Below are positions 11,283-21,906 of a stretch of 64,000 nucleotides of DNA, in pieces (position 1 is the first letter of the stretch; every line of letters begins with the position of its first letter). The translations under genes and the position numbers were made by a program. The DNA comes from Brachionus koreanus (Eukaryota; Rotifera; Eurotatoria; Ploima; Brachionidae). The notes beneath the pieces are model-generated. The model was not told where the DNA came from, searched no databases, and was given only the letters and a program-made list of their open reading frames with translations. Location of the stretch: positions 40,650 through 104,649 of the forward strand of contig PJRA01000220.1 of NCBI GenBank assembly GCA_016987375.1, read 5' to 3'.

Positions 11283-13809
11283 TTAATCAGCCAAAATTTC
11301 TCTTAAAGCCATTGTTGCATATGAGGATGTTGGAAGAGTAAATTCTAAACAAATAGCTTTCATTTTTTCATCGCAATTTGCTAATAACATAATTAAATTT
11401 TAATTATTTCGGTTTAAGAAAAATAAACCTTGTAAACATTTTCAAATCAAATGATGTTTAGATTATAAAATGTGTCGGTATAGACACTATTACAAGATAT
11501 GAAAAAAAGAAATTAAAAAAATTTACTTGGTATTTGATCATTTTCTGTCTGTGAATCTATAAAGTCCCAATCGCTTTTAACTAATTTTTCATTTCTGTTG
11601 GAATAAGTTACAGCATGATATTCTAAATTAATTGGTTTAACTAAAATATTTCTATAATCGCCACTTAGCGAAAAATCCCTTAAAATTTAGAGTTTAATTT
11701 TAAAAATATTTTCAAATATTTTTTAATTAACTTTATTTTATTTTTAAAAGATTCAAATTTTAGTCCATGGTTGCTTAAGATTTCTTCATAATAGGATTTT
11801 ACTTTAAAGTTAACTAAATTAAAAGAAAAAAAATTTTTAAGTTAATTTTTACTTTCATTTTGTGGATATAGGGAATTATATCCAGGCAATGGTAATATAA
11901 TATTCTCAATTGAATAATTTTTCAAGTTTTCCTCTGTTACATAGATAACTTCATTATTTTCTGATTGAACCAAATCTCCAATTACAGGTTTCAATCCATA
12001 CATTTCAACTCGCTTGCTTGTAGCTTGGTTCCAAATGTAGCTTTGGTAAGCGTGTAAATACATCATTCTCATGTTTCGAGGTATCTATTGAAAATTTAAA
12101 ACAAAAATAAAATATTTTTTGAATATTAAAAAATTACGAATTGAAATGCACCCAAATAGTCATTTTTGGAACTTTTCACTAAGCCATCAAGGAGAAACTT
12201 TTCAACACAATTTAATCTTTGAACATGAAGAAGTGCTTGATGTGGGTCATTTGTAGTAGACCAAATCACCCGTGCTTTTTTTACTTCTTCTTTCTCGAAA
12301 TTTTGAACTCGTGGCTTTAGGATGAAATCTATTGCTTCTTTTAAATTATTTTTTATCAAAAATCTTAAAAAAATTCAAAAATTTTTCAAAGTTTTAAAAT
12401 GTTTATTAAAATGAAAATTGACTTGCTTGCCAATAATATAAGTAGGCACTTCAACGCTATTTCCAAATCTCTGTAAACCAAAATAATTTATAAAACCATT
12501 ATTTTTTAAAGATTCAACGCTATTAGATATGTTCAAATCGTTTTTTTCAGATAGCTCTCTTAAAACAATTTTAAATCTGTTGCCAGATAAATCGCCCAGC
12601 TTTAATCCATCATTAGAGATTCTTTATTACAAAAAAAAAACTTAAAAGTAAATTGAAAAAGACATTTTGGTTTTATTTAGGTATTTCTAAATTAAAAGTT
12701 CTAAAATAAATTTTATTTCATTTACTTGAAATTTCCGAGTTTTATATTATGAAAATTTTTATTTAAACGATTTATTTCTTTTGGACTGATTCTTAGAAAA
12801 TTTAATGATTAAAAAAAAAATAAGAGAGAAAAATTTGGTTAAATACTTGAACAAAGAAATTGATTGAGCTGTTATGGCTTTTTTATCTTTTGTTCCTGAA
12901 TAACCGGCTCTCTTGGCATTAATTCTTTTTAAAAATTCAAACAATATTAATTGAAAATTTTTAAATTTACCTCAAATGTTTGCAAATTAAATTTACAGCT
13001 TGTATTGTGTCAATATTTTCTTTGTACAAAGTACAAATTGTGAAATTTTTGTCTCCCAAATCTTTACTTCTTGAATTAATTTTGAAGCTATCTCTATTCG
13101 GCCGGCTCTTTTCAATTTGAAAAATTAAAGTCTAATTTTTTTCATTTAATTTCAGTATACTTTATTTTTTATGTGAGATATTTCAATTAGCTGATTTTGT
13201 TTATCTTTTTGAATTGTATTAGTAACATATTGATCAGTAGTTTGTTTTATATATTCATGAATTAATTTTCGATCGGATTTTTCTTCTTTAAATTAGAGGT
13301 AGATTTAAAATTTAAAAAAAAATTATTCTTACTAGGTGCATTGATACTCATTGATTCATCAGTCCTTGTACTTGATGATAAAAATTTTTCTAAATTGTTG
13401 AACAATTCTTCACCCAAAATTCTTTTTACATCAATTTCAATTGTTTCTTGTCCACTAGTGCTCTGTTTAGGCATTTCTTCAACAGGTGGAATATCAAAAT
13501 TTGTAAGTCTTACGACATTTCCCTCTAAATCAACTTCGTTCACTATAAAATCGTAATGACTTAAATTGTTGAAATAAGACTAAAATTATTGAAAACATAA
13601 AAATGAACATACTTTTGCTTTAAAATCGCTTTGAATAGACATTGCTCTTTATTTACTCGTTCTTTGATCCCATAAATGTTTTGTGTAGATGTAAGTGGTG
13701 CTGCTGGTTCATCATTATCAAATTGCTCATATTCTATTTCTTCTTCTGATTCATTTGTTTTTAACTTTTTACGTTTAGACTCATTAAATTCATCTAGATT
13801 TAGACTCAT
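11283..13809 (-). CDS. PUS7: Pseudouridylate synthase 7 homologue (TruD family)
   Basis: This enzyme isomerises uridine to pseudouridine in tRNA, mRNA and other RNAs. The start is ATG at 13809 (MSLNLDEFNESKRKKLK) and the stop is at 11283-11285; about nine exons are separated by short introns. In order the conserved TruD pieces are 'TICTLYKENIDTIQAVNLI' (about 13010), the catalytic-Asp motif 'GYSGTKDKKAITAQ' (about 12870-12920), a region with 'GLQRFG' (about 12465), 'DFILKPR' (about 12325), 'MYLHAYQSYIWNQ' (about 12040) and 'YGLKPVIGDLV' (about 11970). The C-terminus 'FTLPTSSYATMALREI' (about 11300-11350) is the usual PUS7 ending. The catalytic Asp is present. The gene is divergent from AARS1, with 304 bp between the two ATGs. 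Introns were placed by eye, so single junctions may shift. Confidence 0.93.
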
Positions 13810-14113
13810 TTTAAAAAGAAAAAAAATTTTGAAATTTAAAATTTATTTTTTTCTCAATTATTATTTTAATGTAAGGTCAAGGCAAAATTTTGCATGCCTG
13901 TACCTAATTCAAGATAATTTTGAAATATAAATATCTGCAATTGTTCAATATATGTAGATTAAATGATGAAATTTAAAAAAAATTACGTGCAATAATGGGC
14001 TGGTATTCACTATAAATTAAATTAAAAATATTGATGCTCGAAATATTTTGTTTAGTTTTATTTATTTTTTATTAATTATTGATATTCGTGATTTTTAGAA
14101 CTATTTTTCAAAA
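13810..14113. promoter_or_regulatory. Shared divergent promoter region of PUS7 and AARS1
   Basis: The 304 bp between the two start codons must contain both leaders and core promoters. A T-rich run ending in AG at 14097 precedes the AARS1 ATG by about 15 nt and resembles a splice (cis or trans) acceptor. No convincing TATA box was found. Confidence 0.45.
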
Positions 14114-17100
14114 ATGTCTATGCCATTTTTAAAGGCTAAAGAAGTTCGGCAAAAATTCATAGAATTTTTTACAAATAAACATCAACATTTGTATGTTCAT
14201 TCCTCTAGCACCATTCCTCTAGATGATCCAACTTTGCTTTTTGCGAATGCTGGTATGAATCAGGTTGGATTGAAAAACAAGAAAAAAAAATGCTCCAACT
14301 TAATCAATTTATTTAGTTCAAACCTCTTTTTTTGGGTACTGTTGATCCGAATAGTGAAATGGCCAAATACCAAAGAGTTTGTAACAGTCAAAAGTGTATT
14401 CGTGCAGGAGGCAAACACAATGACTTGGGTACTTTTAGCAGCTTATTTTAACTGATTACCAAAATTCTATTTGTTAAAATTAGATGATGTTGGCAAAGAT
14501 GTTTATCATCATACATTTTTTGAGATGTTAGGAAATTGGTCTTTTTCGAATTATTTTAAAGTATTCAGTTAATGTAAAAAAAAAAAAAGATTAATTGTAG
14601 TAAAAATTATTAAGACAGAGGCAATTGGAATGGCTATGGAGCTTTTATTAGATGTATTTAAAATAGACAAGAATCGTCTTTATGCTACGTATTTTGAGGG
14701 TTATCCTCAGAACAACTTGGAGCCAGATCTAGAAACAAAAGAACTATGGAAAAAATAGTATGTTTAGTTCTAAGCTAATATGAACTTTTTACGAAAAATT
14801 TTTTCAAGTCTTCCAGAAGATCATATACTCAAAGGTAATATGAAAGATAACTTTTGGGAAATGGTAAATTTTACATTTTTCTGAAACAGTATAAGATTTA
14901 AAGAGAAAAAAAAAGGGTGAAACAGGTCCATGCGGTCCATGCACTGAAATTCATTATGATAGAATCGGAGGTAGAAACGCAGCTCATTTGGTAAATCAAG
15001 ACGACCCTGATGTCTTAGAAATATGGAATCTTGTATTCATACAGTTCAATAGAGAAACGGACGGTTCTTTAAAACAGCTTCCAAACAAACATGTCGATAC
15101 TGGTATGGGTTTTGAAAGATTGACTTCTGTTATTCAAGATAAACATTCAAATTATGACACAGATATATTTTTACCTATTTTTGATGCAATTAATAAAGTA
15201 AATTTAGATGAAATTCAAAAGTGTCTAATTAATTAATGACTGTTGGTTTATTTTTAAAGGGAACTGGTATCAGACCATATGAAGGAAAAGTAGGTGCTGA
15301 AGATGTAGACAAAATAGATATGGCATATAGAGTTGTTGCCGATCATATTAGAACATTGGTTATATCAATTAGCGATGGTGGCAGACCTGATAATATTGGA
15401 CGTGGCTATGTATTGCGTCGTATATTGCGTCGTGCAATTCGATTTTCAATCAAAAAATTAAATGCAAAAGCTGGTTTTTTAGCTGATTTAGTTGATGTTG
15501 TTGTAGATTTACTAGGCGATGCATTTCCAGAGGTCAAAAAAGATCCTCAATATGTAAAAGATATTATAAATGAAGAAGAAACTCAATTTTTAAAAACACT
15601 TAGTCGAGGTCAAAAGCTTTTAGAGAAAACAATTAGTCAACTTGAAAAAGATGTTAGAATTTTTCCAGGTGAAATTGCTTGGCGATTGTATGACACTTAC
15701 GGATTCCCATTTGATTTGACACAATTGATGTGCGAAGAAGCCGGCTTAACTGTTGACAAAGACAAATACGAGCAAGCAAAACAAGAATCAATACTTAAGT
15801 CACAAAACACAAATCAAAATACCACTGAATCAATCATGTTAGATGTGCATGCATTAGACGAGCTAAAGCGCAAATTGTTTCTACCAACCAATGATGCACC
15901 AAAATATGATTATTCATTTGAAACTGAAAATAGTTCAAAAGGTGAATACAAGCTAAGACCTTGCAGAGCAACCATAAAAGCAATCAGAGCCGATAAGCAA
16001 TTTTTGAACGAAATACCTGTGGGCCAAGAGTGTGGAATTTTGCTCGATCAGACTAGTTTTTATGCCGAGCAAGGAGGTCAAATAAATGACGAAGGTTTTT
16101 TCACTAAAGTAAATGATGAAGAAGAATGTGAATTTGTGGTAAACAATGTTCAAATTAGAGGTGGATACATCTTGCATATTGGATCACTTTCATGTGTTAA
16201 TAAGAATGCTACTCTAAAAGTTGGTGATGAAATAGAACTATTTGTTGATACTGAAAGGCGACGTTCTATCATGAACAATCACACTGCTACTCATGTTCTC
16301 AATTTTGGCTTAAGAAAAGTCTTAGGTGAAGTAGATCAGCGAGGTTCACTGGTGGCTCCAGATCGTTTGCGCTTCGATTTCACTCACAAAACAGCCTTAA
16401 AAGTTGATCAAGTTAAACAAGTGGAAGATATTTGCCAACAAATTATAAACAAAAATTTAACAGTATATGCTAAAGAGACTCCATTAGCAGTGGCAAAAGC
16501 TATACAAGGCTTGAGGGCTGTTTTCGACGAAACTTATCCTGATCCTGTGAGGGTAGTTTCTGTTGGAATGCCCATCGAGGACTTAATTTCTGACCCCAAT
16601 GGACCTAATGCTTTAGACTATTCGGTCGAATTTTGCGGAGGAACCCATTTGAAAAACAGCCAACATATGGAAAAGTATGTTATTCTAAGCGAGGAGGCTA
16701 TTGCTAAAGGCATTAGGCGTATAATTGCTGTTACAGGTGCAGAGGCTTTTAGAGCTCATAAGAAAGCTGATCAATTAGAAAAAGAAGTTATTCAATTGCG
16801 TGAAAAAGTTCAAAACGAAATAGAAAAAAATAAGGAAAATACAAACTTAATCGCTTTAAATAAAGAAATTTACAACCTAAATGAGTGTATAAACCAGAGT
16901 CAAATATCGTATTGGCGAAAAGACAAATTTAGATCAGACTTGGAAAAATTGAGAAAAAGTATTCTCGATTTGGACAAGGCAAATAAAACAAAACTTCTTG
17001 CAAGCTCTCTGGATGAAGTAAAAGAGTTTGTCAAAGAAAATTGTGATGCTAAAATTGTCGTCAGAGAGTTCAAAGTTGGTGGCGAATCCAAGTCATTGAA

Positions 17101-17433
17101 TGAAGTGCTCAAAAATATTAGACAAAGTTTACCAGAATCATCAATTATGTTGTTTAGTATTGACGAATTAAATGAAAAGCTTTTATGTCTTTCATCTGTT
17201 CCAGAAGTAAATAATTTAGCATAAAATTTAAATTCACTGTTAATTTTAAATTGAATATTTAGTCGAAAAAAGCTGTTCTAAAAGCCAATGAATGGATCAA
17301 TCAGTTATCTCAAATCGCAAATGGAAAAGGAGGAGGAAAAGACACACAAGCTCAGCTATCAGGTTCAAATATATCCAGTTTAAATGAGTGCATTGATATT
17401 GCTCTGAAATTCGCTCAAATGAAAATAAACTAA
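14114..17433 (+). CDS. AARS1: Cytosolic alanyl-tRNA synthetase
   Basis: The enzyme charges tRNA-Ala with alanine and edits mischarged Ser/Gly. Eight exons fit exactly: 14114-14263, 14317-14428, 14484-14560, 14615-14757, 14809-14863, 14916-15197, 15260-17206 and 17263-17433, giving 978 aa, close to the usual cytosolic length. The class II core shows '[19 protein letters not shown]', '[20 protein letters not shown]', '[18 protein letters not shown]' and '[15 protein letters not shown]'. The editing domain has both metal motifs, HTATH (in [10 protein letters not shown], about 16280) and CGGTH (about 16640). The C-Ala domain ends '[13 protein letters not shown]'. No mitochondrial presequence is seen, so this is the cytosolic enzyme. 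All key residues appear intact. Confidence 0.96.
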
Positions 17434-17513
17434 AATTTTAGTATAAAATTTTTAGTAAAAAAAAACAGCTGATAGACAAACAAAAATTATTTATTAAAAA
17501 AAAAAAGTTTATT

Positions 17514-17519
17514 AATAAA
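17514..17519 (+). promoter_or_regulatory. Candidate AARS1 polyadenylation signal
   Basis: AATAAA 81 bases after the AARS1 stop and 115 bases before the RPUSD2 ATG. A T-rich tract ending TTTTAACTTAG directly precedes that ATG. The spacing resembles intercistronic regions of trans-spliced operons, but may be only close packing. Confidence 0.45.
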
Positions 17520-17633
17520 ACAGATAAATAAAAATTTTATTGTTAATCATGTTTTTTTAATGGACTTGCAGCCATTGTCACCATCTTTCAAAATAACTTA
17601 CTTGGGGTCTAAATTCTCCTTTTTAACTTAGGT

Positions 17634-20600
17634 ATGTTAACTCGATTAAATAATTTTCTTAGAATAGTTGAAAATATTATTCAAATTGAAAATAAATTTT
17701 CAAGTTACCAAACTCATGTGTTTTTTACTAAACTAAGTAAAATGTCAGCAAGCAATTCCGATTCACCAAAAACATCCAAGACAAGGCAAGAAATTAAAGA
17801 AGAACGCAAAAAGGCATTGAAACAAAGACGTCAACAAAAAAAAGAACACAAGGAAGTTGGCTTTTCAAATGACATTTTAAAGCAAACTGAATATTATTTC
17901 GAAAATGGACTGAGAAAAGTTTATCCATACTATTTTGGATGGAATACAACAGCCAAAGAAAGATGGTTTGATCGAACTTTATTGGATATTTACAGTTCCG
18001 AATTTTCAAGAGCTACTGTAAATCAATCAGTCGAAAATTTGATCCAAAGTGGAAAAATTCGATGCAATGGACAAGTTAAGTCATTGGACTACAAAGTTAA
18101 AAATGGCGATAGAATATCTCACATTAAGCATCGTCATGAAATTCCTGTTCTAGCAGACAAAATAAAAATAATATACGATGATGACAATTTTCTAGTTGTA
18201 GATAAACCATGCTCAATACCAATTCATCCATGTGGAAAATACCGATACAATTCACTATCAATTATTTTAATTAAAGAAATGGGATATTCAAATTTAAGAA
18301 GTAAAAATTATAATATTTTTGAATTTTTTTTTTAAATAAATAAATCAAACTAAGCCATGTATAGATTGGATAGATTGACAAGTGGATTGGTCATATTAGC
18401 CAAAAATTTAAAATCAAGCTTATTAGTTGACAAACATATTAAGGATAGAACTGCACAAAAAACTTATTTATGCCGAGTTAGTGGAGAGTTTCCTACGTAA
18501 GTAATAATGATATACTTAGTATTTATGATTAAATATATTTTAGATACATTTTACCTTATTTCTATTTTATTTTTATTCTAAGAAATAAAAGAATATTGGT
18601 CATAGCTTTCATCTTTTATGTAATAATTCTTATTCTATAAAAGCCATTTTGTAATTTTAATTTAATTTAAATTAAATTTAGTTCTTCCAAAAAAAATGTT
18701 TAAAGATTTTGGAATTTTGATTTTATCAGAATTAAAAGAAAAAATTTTGGCTTTACTCTTACTCACATATTTCACGTCTTCACATATTCTCTCTTTCCAT
18801 GTATCTTTAATTCAAAATCAGTCATCTTCTTTCAATTGTTTTCAAGTATTCCTTATGTCCTTCAGACAGTTTTTTCTTCATTAAATAATTTTCTAAAATC
18901 TAATTTTATATGTTTGCATGTTAGTTGAATTTGTGTTGAATTTATTTTTTAATTTTATGTGAGTTTCCAAAACTTATTTCTGTCTTTGTAATTCAGGAAA
19001 ATTAACCACGTTTTTTTCCATCTTTTTTTTTTCAATTCTTTCCCTTTGTTTTTTTTCTGAAATTTTTCTTGAACATCTTATAATCAAGTTTGAGAATTGG
19101 TGTTGAAAATAGTTTGAACAGTTTAAGGTAGTAGCTCATCTTTAAATGAATTTTCTCCAGCTCCTTGTCCCACCAAAATTTACGTTTAGATTTATTATTT
19201 CGCAGACATGTTTTTAAGTCACAAAAAATAAAGTCAAAGTTATGACTTGATTTAAGGCTTGTGACTTAAAAACATGTCTGTTATTTAATTAGCTTTCAAT
19301 TCATAGTTACATTTCATTTCATTTTAAAAGTGTTGTAAAAATTTAAATAAATTAGAATATATTAAATAATTTACAAAGTTTAAATTCAAATGTTTATGCA
19401 CTAAAAAACTTTTAACACAACAAAAGTTTGTTAAATTTATCAACCCCAAACTAAATTGTTAACGACAAATTCAACAAAACGTACCTTAATGTGTAAATAA
19501 TATGAAGCTATAAGACTATTAAAATTAATTAGAAACCTTAGAGATTAAATTTACGTTGAACAAAATAAAATGGCACCGTCAATGGCGGTCATTTGTCTCC
19601 TAAGGCTTTATTTTGGCCGTGAGGGAAAAAGCTTTTTTCTCATAGTATTCTATAAACAATTTTTCTAAATTTAATTCAATTCTTCTATCTTTCAACTTTT
19701 CATGTTTGAAATTTGTTAAAAGCTTGCTTTCGCACCCGTCCATCAAAAAGGCCATTACCACTACCCAAGGTCACTTACGGTGCCCAACACTAGAAAATAA
19801 CATGGCTCAAAAAAACTATAAATAAATTATTTTATATTTCTTATTATAAAATAAAGAAAAAACTTTTTTTAAATATAAAAAGAATATACAGTCAATCCTC
19901 GATATAACGACAAAGTTAGGCGGAAATTTTTATATTCGTTGTATCGAAATTCGTTCTACCGAAAATCCCATACAAAAGCATTGAATAAATTTTAAGATTT
20001 ATTATTTTGAATTTTTAATAAAATAAATGAAAAAGGTGAAAAAATTTATAAAAAAATAAAATGATAAGAAAAATTAATCCTTTTTAACAAACGAAGTAAC
20101 AGTTGATTGTTTATTACAACTTTTTTCAATTACCAAATTTTCAATATTAAACAAAAAGTTAACGATATTTGATGAATCATATTCTTGTTTATTTAAAAAA
20201 AATCTTTTAAATCGTTAATTCGTTCGATTGCTTCTTTTGAACTAATGATTGACTTTTTCGGTTAAGTTAACTCTTCAATTTCACTGTCACTATTGCTGAT
20301 TGTTCTTTTTTTTGTAGCAACTATATTTAAAATTTCCAAATCAGAAAGCGAAATCAGAAAGAAAACATTTTCGTTTCTTTGGGACAGGATTAGATAAATT
20401 TTCACTCATTTTAATAAAAAGATTAAAATATAGATAAAGTCAAATAAAGAACAATTAAATTTTTGCTTTGTTTCCAATTAGTTAATTAAATGTCAAGATT
20501 TTTTTTATAATATAAAGGTGCGAATTTTTTTTTGATTTTTCATTGTATGAAGTTTTATTTCTTAAGAAAAAGATTAATTGGTTCGTTAGAAGAACCATTT

Positions 20601-21650
20601 TCGTTCTATGGGGTTTCGTTGTACGGAGGATTGACTGTAATAAAATGTTATAACATGGTTATGACATGAACATGAACAGTTGGTTGCATAGCAAAGCTTT
20701 GTTATAGGTTTATCTTTTGTTGAAAAATTTCTAACAAATATTAGAAATTTTATGAGGCAAAAAATTTAAAATACAGTTTAACAAGAATAGTTTTTTTTCT
20801 ATTATTCCTTAATCACTTTACAATTCATCAGAAATTAATTAATCTAAAATAAATATTGAGAAATTATTTTAATTATTACTTTTAGTGAAAGAATTACTGT
20901 GGATAAGCCTATTGATTCTGCTTCAAAAAAAATAGGAATGTTTTGGGTAGATTGTGATAATGGTAAAGAGGCTTTAACAGAATTCGAACGAATAAGTTTC
21001 AATGGTAAAACCTCATTAGTCAAATGTTTTCCAAAAACTGGAAGAACGCATCAAATTAGAATTCACTTGCAATACTTAGGATATCCGATCGTGAACGATC
21101 CGTTGTATAATCAACCAACTGTATGGGGTCCTTCAAATGGAAAGAATGGAATTTATGAATTTTCAAAAAAACAAATAGAAGAAAATTTTTTAAAAATTCA
21201 CACCTTTGAAGCTTGGATTATTAAACAAGAATCATCAGAAAATGAAATTGATGACAAAGAGACAGTAGCAAAATCTGACTCAAGCGATATCGCAACCAAA
21301 AGGAAAAATTTGCAGGATGAGACAAATGATACTAAAAAACAAAAGATCGAATTTGATTTAGTAAAATCTAGCAATGAAGTCGATGATGAATTTGAAGCAG
21401 ATCCGAGCTTGCCAGCTTTTGATGGGACAAAGTTAACAAAAGACGATGAATGCTTTGAATGCAAGCAAATTTATAGGGATCCTGTAAGATCGGAATTGAC
21501 TATGTATCTTCATGCTTTGTCTTATAAAGTAAAAATTTTACTCTATAAATTTAAATTTTTTCATCATCTCATTTTTTTTTCAAAAAGTTTGATGATCTTG
21601 AATTCAAAACTGAATTTCCTTTATGGGCTAAAGAAGACTTTAACGGATAG
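17634..21650 (+). CDS. RPUSD2: RNA pseudouridine synthase, RluA family, RPUSD2-like
   Basis: Four exons: 17634-18300, 18355-18496, 20886-21528 and 21588-21650, giving 504 aa (468 aa if the in-frame ATG at 17742 is used). An N-terminal region with 'YYFENGLRKVYPYYF' is followed by an S4-like RNA-binding part ('LIQSGKIRCNGQ'), the catalytic motif 'YRLDRLTSGLVILAK' with its Asp (about 18360-18405), and the RluA 'KTGRTHQIRIHLQYLGYPI' block (about 21037-21093). The C-terminal tail 'CFECKQIYRDPV ... TMYLHALSYK ... PLWAKEDF' matches the tail special to RPUSD2. The first 36 residues are hydrophobic/basic and could be an organelle-targeting extension or untranslated. Intron 2 is 2.39 kb, far larger than the others, and carries a hairpin and a DNA transposon. 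The start lies 2 nt after an AG acceptor. Confidence 0.92.
19203..19280. repeat. Perfect 22-bp hairpin in RPUSD2 intron 2
   Basis: Bases 19203-19224 and 19259-19280 are exact reverse complements over 22 bp; the left arm begins CAGACATGTTTTTAAGTC and the loop is 34 nt. Stem and loop size resemble a small-RNA precursor, although a minimal foldback transposon is equally possible. Confidence 0.75.
19889..20637. mobile_element. pogo/Tigger-type DNA transposon, internally deleted
   Basis: A 749-bp element flanked by TA on both sides (19887-19888 and 20638-20639), the target duplication of Tc1/mariner/pogo elements. The left end CAGTCAATCCTCGATATAAC matches the inverted right end CAGTCAATCCTCCGTACAAC. 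Subterminal repeats of the form TCGTTSTAYSG occur at both ends. The minus strand inside holds a remnant of a transposase C-terminus. It sits in RPUSD2 intron 2 and probably arrived recently enough to keep its ends. Confidence 0.85.
20074..20409 (-). pseudogene. Tigger-like transposase C-terminal relic
   Basis: Read on the minus strand from ATG at 20409 (MSENLSNPVPKKRK) with at least two frame breaks, it continues through 'SSKEAIERINDLKDFF' and 'NKQEYDSSNIVNFLFNIE' to 'NKQSTVTSFVKKD' and a stop at 20074. The last block resembles the end of CENP-B/Tigger-like transposases, which typically finish in a KQ-T-I-T-FF-KK type tail. The catalytic DDE region is absent, so it is a deletion derivative. 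Confidence 0.7.
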
Positions 21651-21906
21651 TTTCTTAAATAAAATTTGAAAAATTTGTAAATTTTTTATAATAAGTATGT
21701 TACCTTAATGTTTAAGCAAAAAAAAATTAAATTTTTCACTTTTTAATTATGATTTGAAAAAAAAAAGAAGAAATTTAAATTAAATTTATTTTAAATTTAA
21801 AAGATATTTAAATTAAATAAATGAATAAGGCTAAAATAAAATTAAAGGATTAAAAACTTGGGCAGCTTATATGCAATTATATTAAAAAAATAAATTTATG
21901 TCTTTT

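Noticed and set aside
11147..11341. 64-codon plus-strand frame
   Set aside because: Antisense to the conserved last exon of PUS7.
19572..19790. Possible hAT-like MITE with GGCACCGT ends in RPUSD2 intron 2
   Set aside because: The left TGGCACCGTC and right ACGGTGCCCA are complementary, but arms decay quickly and no 8-bp target duplication is visible; too weak to list.
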